Source of the DNA: Siphonodentalium dalli
Lineage: Eukaryota; Mollusca; Scaphopoda; Gadilida; Siphonodentaliidae
NCBI GenBank assembly: GCA_032622095.1
Contig: CP136066.1
Location: 4,985,784 to 5,049,783, forward strand
DNA: 64,000 bases
Reading direction: 5' to 3'
In this document: in pieces, positions 58,159-64,000 of the stretch
How the letters are laid out: each line of letters begins with the position of its first letter
How positions within the stretch are numbered: the stretch's first letter is position 1
The notes under the pieces: generated by a model
Database searches by the model: none
What the model was told of the DNA's origin: nothing
Seen by the model: the letters and a program-made list of their open reading frames with translations, nothing else
Program-made: the position numbers and the translations under genes

Positions 58159-58255
58159 GCTTTGGCTTTTTTGGGTAAAAAATAGTTTATTCGAGTTGAG
58201 CACACCCATCGAAGCACAGAGTGATCAGATATCGATTTATCGGCTTAGTAAAATA
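58145..58255. mobile_element. Family C fragment, copy 3
   Basis: 'attactattgctttggc', 'gagtgatcagatatcgattt' and adjacent blocks match 29350-29455. Both ends of the element are missing, and the left edge is fused with the 33-bp array. Confidence 0.75.
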
Positions 58256-59715
58256 TTCGACGAGCCGACCGATGCATACTCTCCACAACAAATTGCGTTG
58301 TACTCAATGCACATATATATATATAGCGCCTTTTGGCGTAACGTAATGATTATAAAATTTCATTCTTCAGTACAACACCATCATGGCGCAATGGGCGCGT
58401 GTCGTTACTGGTTACTGGTAATTGTGCCGTCATGGGAAATTAAAATTGCGTTCGTCTCCAATGTGCACGATATGTTCTTATATGTCTAAAACATTAGCAC
58501 GAACTTGTATAAAAACCCGATACTTTTAACTACACTTTAACTGAACAGCTTTTATCGAAATATAGATCCATGGTTTTCTCCTTCAGATTGTATAACATTT
58601 TGAAAATAAATGATGGAATTGTTCAATGCAATCAAATATATTATGGTCGAATATTGATGACACCCACGAAAGTGCGTTGTACTGTAACATGAGGTACATG
58701 TATATGTCTACGATATAATAAAATAAAACTCACCTTATCTTTTCAACTATTCAAAAAATAGAGTAGAATTCAACGGAAAAGTCATCGAAGTGCTGACTGG
58801 CGACAGAAGTGTTCTTCGGTACTATGAAAATCATATTTCAATCGCCACGTAGGTCTATAGCACAATGTCTCTCTTTCATAACAGCCGGAGTTATGTCCCA
58901 TACATTATCTGAAGTCCTAGTCGATGTGAATGAAACTGTGGATGCAAAACATAACTATTCTTGTGAATCCGCCCACTAGTTAAAGTCTCAGCATGGTGCA
59001 CCGTGTCTGTCGATGATGCAGCCCTGTGAGCACCGCACGCTGGTGTCGATGATGCAGCCCTGTGAGCACTGCACGCTGGTCCCGATTCATTTTATAAATC
59101 ACTCACTTGAGTAAATGCGTGATTAATATAGGAGGAGCGCCCCCTCGCGGCGATCGATCCAGTGGTCAGGAGGACGCGCGCGCGGCACCAACTCTCCCGA
59201 ATCACGAACTCTTCTCTCAAGCCGGTCTATTTAAACCTATCCCGAAAATGTCTTCTCGTGAATCTTAGCATTTCACTTATTCAACGATCGGCATATATTA
59301 TTCAAAAGCACTTCTTCCCAGCGATGGTGTGTATACTGCAGATGATGCGATGAGTCGGCCGACCTTATAGGATATGAACCGGAGTTAAATGATCTCCATA
59401 GAAACGGACTGGAATATTGACGTTTGGTGAGACTCGAGCTGTTTCACTGGATTCTCGTTGGATCAATGCTCAGTTGATATTGACCGGTATACCAAATTTC
59501 TCCACGAAATGTTCCGTTCCCCAGTGAAGTTTATGCTGGCGCCGCACTTCCAAGACTAGATTAACTTAAGGTGGCGCTTTGCTGTAATTGTTTTCCACTA
59601 ATTTAGTTTTTATAAATATTTGTCAGCTTTGTGGAACTATGATTTATGTGACATATTACTTATCTTTTATTAAGTTATTGCGAAAAAAAAAATGAAAAAC
59701 AAAGATGCTCACGGC
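58256..59715. other. No recognised gene
   Basis: A 36-bp two-copy repeat ('tgtcgatgatgcagccctgt') is at 59008-59079. A GC-rich patch with 'gcgccccctcgcggcg' is near 59140. No credible coding region. Confidence 0.4.
59008..59079. repeat. 36-bp tandem repeat, 2 copies
   Basis: Units of 'tgtcgatgatgcagccctgt' plus 'gagcac(c/t)gcacgctgg'. Confidence 0.95.
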
Positions 59716-60279
59716 TTAAAGGGATACTGTACTCAAATGTTGTTGTTGGTTTCTTTAGTATCAGAGTCGTAGAATAAGGTAACCATATTTCCATAATTGA
59801 AAGTCTGTTGAGTACGAAGTAATGTTACGGATGGCAGATTAGCCGGAATACGAAAATACCAATTGTCGTTGTTGAGTAATTTTGGACAGTTTTCAAGCAA
59901 ATGTATAAAATAAATGTTATATTATATGCATACTAGTCCCATATTATATACTAATTTAAGTTAGTGAATAGTCAATATTCAGTGAGTGGCTTGAGTTTAC
60001 GCCCCGTATCAACATATTTTTTTACACGATCATGTGTGCCACTATCCGTGAATTATTTTGATTATGTCTTGTACACGGAAATTCGTAAATTAATTTATGG
60101 CTCCAGCCATAAATTGAATTTATATCAAATTATTAACTTTGATTTTAAGATAACATATTAACCTGAACGTTTACAGAATACATATTCGACTCAAATAACT
60201 TAGTGTTCTATATATTATCGATATTATATCGTTTCTATTACCGGGAATTTATTGAAAATGGTGTATAATACCCCTTTAA
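59716..60279. mobile_element. TTAA-bounded element, family C2, copy 2
   Basis: It starts TTAAAGGGATACTGTACTC and ends with 'gtataatacccctttaa', so TTAA is at both ends with imperfect inverted repeats. A hairpin centre 'aatttatggctccagccata' at about 60092-60116 is shared with 27311-27668. The outer arms have diverged more than in that copy. Confidence 0.82.
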
Positions 60280-60650
60280 ATAAAGAAGGATAACTATAAT
60301 ATAGTGAACAGTGCCCCTTTAAAGTGTTATTATTTATAATTACTTATTTTCCAATATCTCATAAATTAAGTTCTTCGCAAACTAGATATACCTTCTGAAA
60401 TATAAGCACCGTTATAATTCAAACGGAGATTATTTAAATTGAACTTGAGTTGAATCGGTATGAAAAGCACACATATACACACACACTCTGAATGTCGATA
60501 TTGCTTTTTTTGTTTCAGCTTTGATAACTATGCAATTTTTACAAACACTAGATCGTTACCTGTGCATCTTCAATGTAGTACACTCATAGCGCATACATAT
60601 AGAGCACGTAACCAGTGCAACCATTGGTCCAATGGTTGATGGTTCATTTG

Positions 60651-61015
60651 CAGAATGAGGTCCCCAGAGAGTGAATTTAGTGACGCTATCCCGCATAGCG
60701 GGCTAGCATCACTAAATTTACCCGCTGGGGACCTCATTCTATTTTGGCATCATCTTCTCTGGAAAGTATCTGTATTACCAATTTTTTATAAAAAACGTCT
60801 TCACAGAGATTATATTTCTCTTTAGTTTATCTATATCCCCAAATTGGCAGACGACACATTGCATAATCGAGGTTCCCAATGAGTGTACATCACAATATTC
60901 ATCATTTAGGAACTTCAATATGAGTCTATGTCTCCCATAACAGATGAGGCCATGCATAATTATGTCCACAGAGGGTGAATTTGGTGATGCTAGTTTGCTA
61001 TGCGGGATTTTGGTG
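60651..61015. repeat. Family F foldback, copy F3
   Basis: 60651-60740 is a near-perfect 90-bp palindrome ('cagaatgaggtccccag' with 'ctggggacctcattct'). Inside it is a second small hairpin 'cccgcatagcggg'. 60861-61015 carries the rest of the family in opposite orientation ('gaacttcaat', 'tctcccata', 'agagggtgaattt'). Confidence 0.85.
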
Positions 61016-61286
61016 TGGTTTTGGGTCGCTCTTCAAAATCACATTTTTCGGAACAAAAAAACAAACAAATAATTTAGAAAAGCGCTCTTTCAAAGCGCTC
61101 TATCAAAATTGTTTTTATTTTGTTTTCTTCATTCCAAAGAGTGAATTAGATAACAATATCAGCATTCAGCAATTAACTTAATTAATGTTTTCTGCCAATA
61201 GAACATGCTGTCATTTTTGAGTCACAAATTACAGTTATCTTCCTCTGAATTTTAAATATACACATATAGTTTGGGACACATATAGT

Positions 61287-61643
61287 TTAACCCTTCACCC
61301 AACAAACCGGCCAAAACCGGCTAAATAAAGCTTCAACAGCCTAAAATATCTTCGGTCTGTCTCAATAGAACCATACAAATATGGATATCATTGGAACCGG
61401 CTCCTTGACCACATTGTGATAGTTACAGTTATACCTTGTGCCAATGCATTATCTTATATATGCGAGTCGACCATATGTCGCCTCGCATATATAAGAGAAT
61501 GCATTGGCCTAAAAAAAATATTGTTTTAACACTTTTTACGATTTTTTCTTACATTCTTTAACAATTTTATAATTTTTAATGTGTCGCCTCGCATATATAA
61601 GAGATTGCATTGGCACATGGCCGTTCTGTTGGGTAAAGGGTTT
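61287..61643. mobile_element. MITE family B with P hairpins, copy B4
   Basis: The long arm begins TTAACCCTTCACCCAAC. A full P hairpin lies at 61440-61508 and a half hairpin at 61584-61614. The right end reads 'gggtaaagggttta'. It sits in a short tandem repeat of 'ggacacatatagttt', copies of which flank both sides (61274-61288, 61645-61675). Confidence 0.92.
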
Positions 61644-61818
61644 AGGACACATATAGTTTAGGACACATATCTAGTTTTAAATTAAAATTGTTCACTGGCA
61701 CCACGAATTTCATATTACCAGCTGTAAGAACCTGAAATGTACATGAAGTAAACACCAGTTCCTCCATCTCAGTCGGTATAGGTAAGGATTTACTAAGAAA
61801 ATAGCACATAAACATAAT

Positions 61819-61990
61819 TTAACCTCTTCATAATGGGAGCTGCGCTGGTGCAGTATTAACGATCGGGTGCCAGTGCCATAGGAAGCCTCGCGTATATAAA
61901 ATAATGCTCTGGTTTACAAGGTCAAGTTAAATAGTGTTAGGCCAATAATATAACTTATATATTCAAGAAGCTCAGTAATTGATGAGTTAA
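61819..61990. mobile_element. MITE family D with strongly decayed P hairpins, copy D3
   Basis: TTAACC at 61819 and a terminal 'gatgagttaa' give TTAA at both ends. 'gggagctgcgctg' matches D1. P remnants are limited to 'gcctcgcgtatataaaataa' near 61885 and 'aggccaat' near 61940. Confidence 0.7.
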
Positions 61991-62084
61991 TCATCAGCCA
62001 TGATGAGTCATAATGTGTAATAAACACATAACCGCACGCGGGTTACTGGCCGTCAGTAAATATGGCACACATTCGATCTCATTC

Positions 62085-62250
62085 GTCCTTTCGTGTTATC
62101 CTTACGCAACATATTCTCGTGCAAATAGGTTCAAACTGGACATAAATATATTCAAATAATTATGTTCATGGTGAACTGATTTACTCCTGAAATGAGCTCA
62201 TCGTCTGCCCATAACCGTTATTCCGTTGAATGGCGCCGACCGCAGTGAAT
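62085..62250 (-). repeat. Family H dispersed repeat, copy 4 (inverted)
   Basis: Reverse complement carries 'gtattcactgcggtcggcg', 'ggaataacgg' and 'gagctcatttcagga', matching other H copies. Confidence 0.7.
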
Positions 62251-62300
62251 ACACATACAGAGCGTGCATCGGGTAAGTCGTGCCGATGATAAAAGGTAGA

Positions 62301-62599
62301 TTAACCCTTTACCCAACAGAACGGCCCTGTGCCAATGCATTCTCTTATATATGCGAGTCGACCATAGGTCGCCTCGCATATATAAGAGAATGCATTGGCT
62401 TAACACATATTAAAAATGATAAAATTATATAAGAGAATGCATTGGCACAGGGCATAACTGTAACCATCACAATGTAGTCAATGAACCGGTTCCAATGATA
62501 TCCATATTTGTATGGTTTTATTGAGACAGACCGAAGATATTTTAGGCTGTTGAAGCTTTATTTGGGCGTTTTTGGCCGTTTTGTTGGGTAAAGGGTTAA
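62301..62599. mobile_element. MITE family B with P hairpins, copy B5
   Basis: TTAA at 62301-62304 and 62596-62599. A full P hairpin lies at 62331-62399. The second is reduced to a 20-bp arm at about 62426-62446, which shortens the element to 299 bp. Confidence 0.93.
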
Positions 62600-62851
62600 A
62601 TAATTCCAATATGGACTTATTTTGTATTGAAATAGGTCCCCGTTGGGCTGTTTTAACAATCAAGTTTTAGATCCACATAGAGCACATACATAGAATACAT
62701 ACACTATAGTGTTCGTGTCATAAACTGACGATTAGGAACACATAGGTGCTGGTCTGTATTCATTAGAGCTGGAAACCTACGTCAACATTTGCACGAGCAT
62801 GGCCAGATATCTCACAATTGAGTATGCATCGTTTTATTCATCAACAGTTAC

Positions 62852-62940
62852 TGGATGAGGTCCACATAGGGTGAATTTAGTGATCTGTCCCGCACGGTGG
62901 GCTAGCGTCACTAAATTCACCTTCTGGCTAGACCTCATCT
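62852..62940. repeat. Family F foldback, copy F4
   Basis: 89-bp palindrome from 'ggatgaggtc' to 'gacctcatct', with 'gtgaatttagtga' pairing with 'tcactaaattcac'. Confidence 0.88.
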
Positions 62941-63016
62941 GCTGGGAAGGATGTATAGTCTCAAATTAACATTGTTTTATTTACTGTTCCCTGCGGTACA
63001 ATATGACTGACATTTG

Positions 63017-63347
63017 CAGAATGAGGTGCGCAGAGGGTGACTATAGTGATGTTATCCCACACAACATGCTAGTGTCACCAAATTCACGCTATGTGATACC
63101 TAGGATCAGATTTAATTTCCCGAGTTGATGTTGATGTTCACCCATTAGTCACTTCGATTATGAATTTTAACTTCTGCACATTAGGGGATACATAAACTGA
63201 ACAGAGGGGAAAAAGTAACTAAAAACTATGTTAATTTGAGAATATAGCTACTTCCCAGAGTATGATGCCTATACATAGTGAGGTTCCCAGAGGGTGAATT
63301 TAGTAACGTCACTAAATGCATCATCGGGGGACCTAATTCTGCAAATG
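63017..63347. repeat. Family F foldback, copy F5
   Basis: 'cagaatgaggtgcgcagagg' opens it. The middle (63100-63270) matches 36570-36750 ('tgttcacccattagtcac', 'gaaaaagtaacta'). It closes with 'gggggacctaattctgca'. Confidence 0.8.
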
Positions 63348-63365
63348 ACATACACACTAAATACC

Positions 63366-63748
63366 TTAACCCTTTACCCAACAGAAGGGCCCTGTGCCAA
63401 TGCATCCTCTTATATATGCGAGTCGACCATAGGTCGCCTCGCATATATAAGAGAATGCATTGGCTTAACACATTAAAAATTCTAAAATTGTTAAAGAATG
63501 TAAGAAAAAATGGTAAAAAGTGTTAAAACAGATTTTTTTAGGCCAATGCATTCTCTTTTATATGGTCGACTCGCATATATAAGAGAATGCATTGGCACAG
63601 GGCATAACTGTAACTATCACAATGTGGTCAAGGAGCCGGTTCCAATGATATCCATATTTGTATGGTTCTATTGAGACAGAAGACAGACCGAAGATATTTT
63701 AGGCTGTTGAAGCTCTATTTGGCCGGTTTTGGCCGGTTTGTTGGGTAT
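63366..63748. mobile_element. MITE family B with P hairpins, copy B6 (right end clipped)
   Basis: TTAA at 63366. P hairpins are at 63396-63464 (69 nt) and 63542-63596 (55 nt, internal deletion). The long arm runs to 'ttgggta' and then changes to unrelated sequence, so the last 10 or so bases and TTAA are missing. A small duplication 'agacag' lies near 63676. Confidence 0.92.
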
Positions 63749-64000
63749 TGCATATACAAATTTTAAACTTTCGACAAACATTTCAATTGAGTTAAGGTCC
63801 CTAGCGGATGGAGGGCGTAACATATGCTCGTGTACCAGCGCGAACAGACCCATGAGTGACTCAGGATTATTCCGGCATCCACGATTCACTACATTTTCAC
63901 CAACTGGATGGGTCATTACTATAGTGCATTCATAATGTGACCGGAATGTTAGAAAAAACACGACTCACTCAAAGGGGGCTCCCGCCTGCATCAGGCAAAC
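63749..64000. other. No recognised feature
   Basis: End of the window. Open frames on both strands are short and unrecognised. Confidence 0.4.

Noticed and set aside
11594-63526. A recurrent peptide CQCILLYMRVDHRSPRIYKRMHW in many frames
   Set aside because: It is the translation of the P palindrome, which reads similarly on both strands. It is not evidence of a protein family.
1-64000. tRNA, rRNA or other structured RNA genes
   Set aside because: No A-box/B-box pair with a cloverleaf and no rRNA-like segment was found on reading both strands by eye. A covariance-model scan would be decisive.

Overview
This window looks like intergenic or gene-poor DNA from a metazoan nuclear genome, most likely a marine invertebrate. 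That is an inference from overall style: AT-rich, no long open frames outside tandem arrays, many TIR/foldback MITEs, a SINE-like repeat with a 'tatagcgctt' tail, and very many minisatellites. I cannot name the species. I found no protein-coding gene, rRNA or tRNA that I can support. Almost every long open frame lies inside a tandem array or a palindrome.

Layout. 0-9 kb: two copies of a TIR MITE, a SINE-like repeat, several minisatellites (59, 20, 27, 27 and 25 bp units), a nested foldback element (about 5.0-6.5 kb) and a TTAA-bounded element. 9-13 kb: the first copies of a recurring 69-nt near-perfect palindrome ('P hairpin'), carried as inverted pairs inside two unrelated-looking MITE families (A and B). 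13.4-16.3 kb: a 3-kb CACTG...CAGTG element with dense subterminal GTTCAAATTTGAAC-type palindromes and no visible transposase. 17.9-18.2 kb: a hAT-type MITE with a perfect 8-bp target duplication. 18.5-22.9 kb: minisatellites and foldbacks. 23-27 kb: mostly featureless. 27-34 kb: TTAA-bounded foldbacks, a long-TIR element and more arrays. 34-44 kb: sparse, with a free-standing P pair, foldback MITEs and a few weak exon-like frames. 44-51 kb: more A, B, D, E, F, G/H family repeats. 51.3-52.7 kb: an 83-bp array of apparently identical copies and a 54-bp array of about 19 copies. 53-60 kb: smaller arrays and dispersed repeats. 60-64 kb: a cluster of F and B elements.

The most interesting structure is the P hairpin. 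Each full copy is 69 nt: two 33-nt arms (27 paired bases, one mismatch, 5 paired bases) around a 3-nt ATA-type loop. The single arm mismatch and the loop give it an orientation, and it nearly always occurs as two copies in opposite orientation 55-250 bp apart. It sits inside family A (TGTGACCC... ends), family B (TTAACCCTTTACCC... ends), family D (TTAACCCTTTCATGAC... ends) and once with no recognised carrier. The window holds 12 full-length 69-nt copies and about nine altered or partial ones. It is either a mobile module hopping between MITEs or a functional cassette shared by them.
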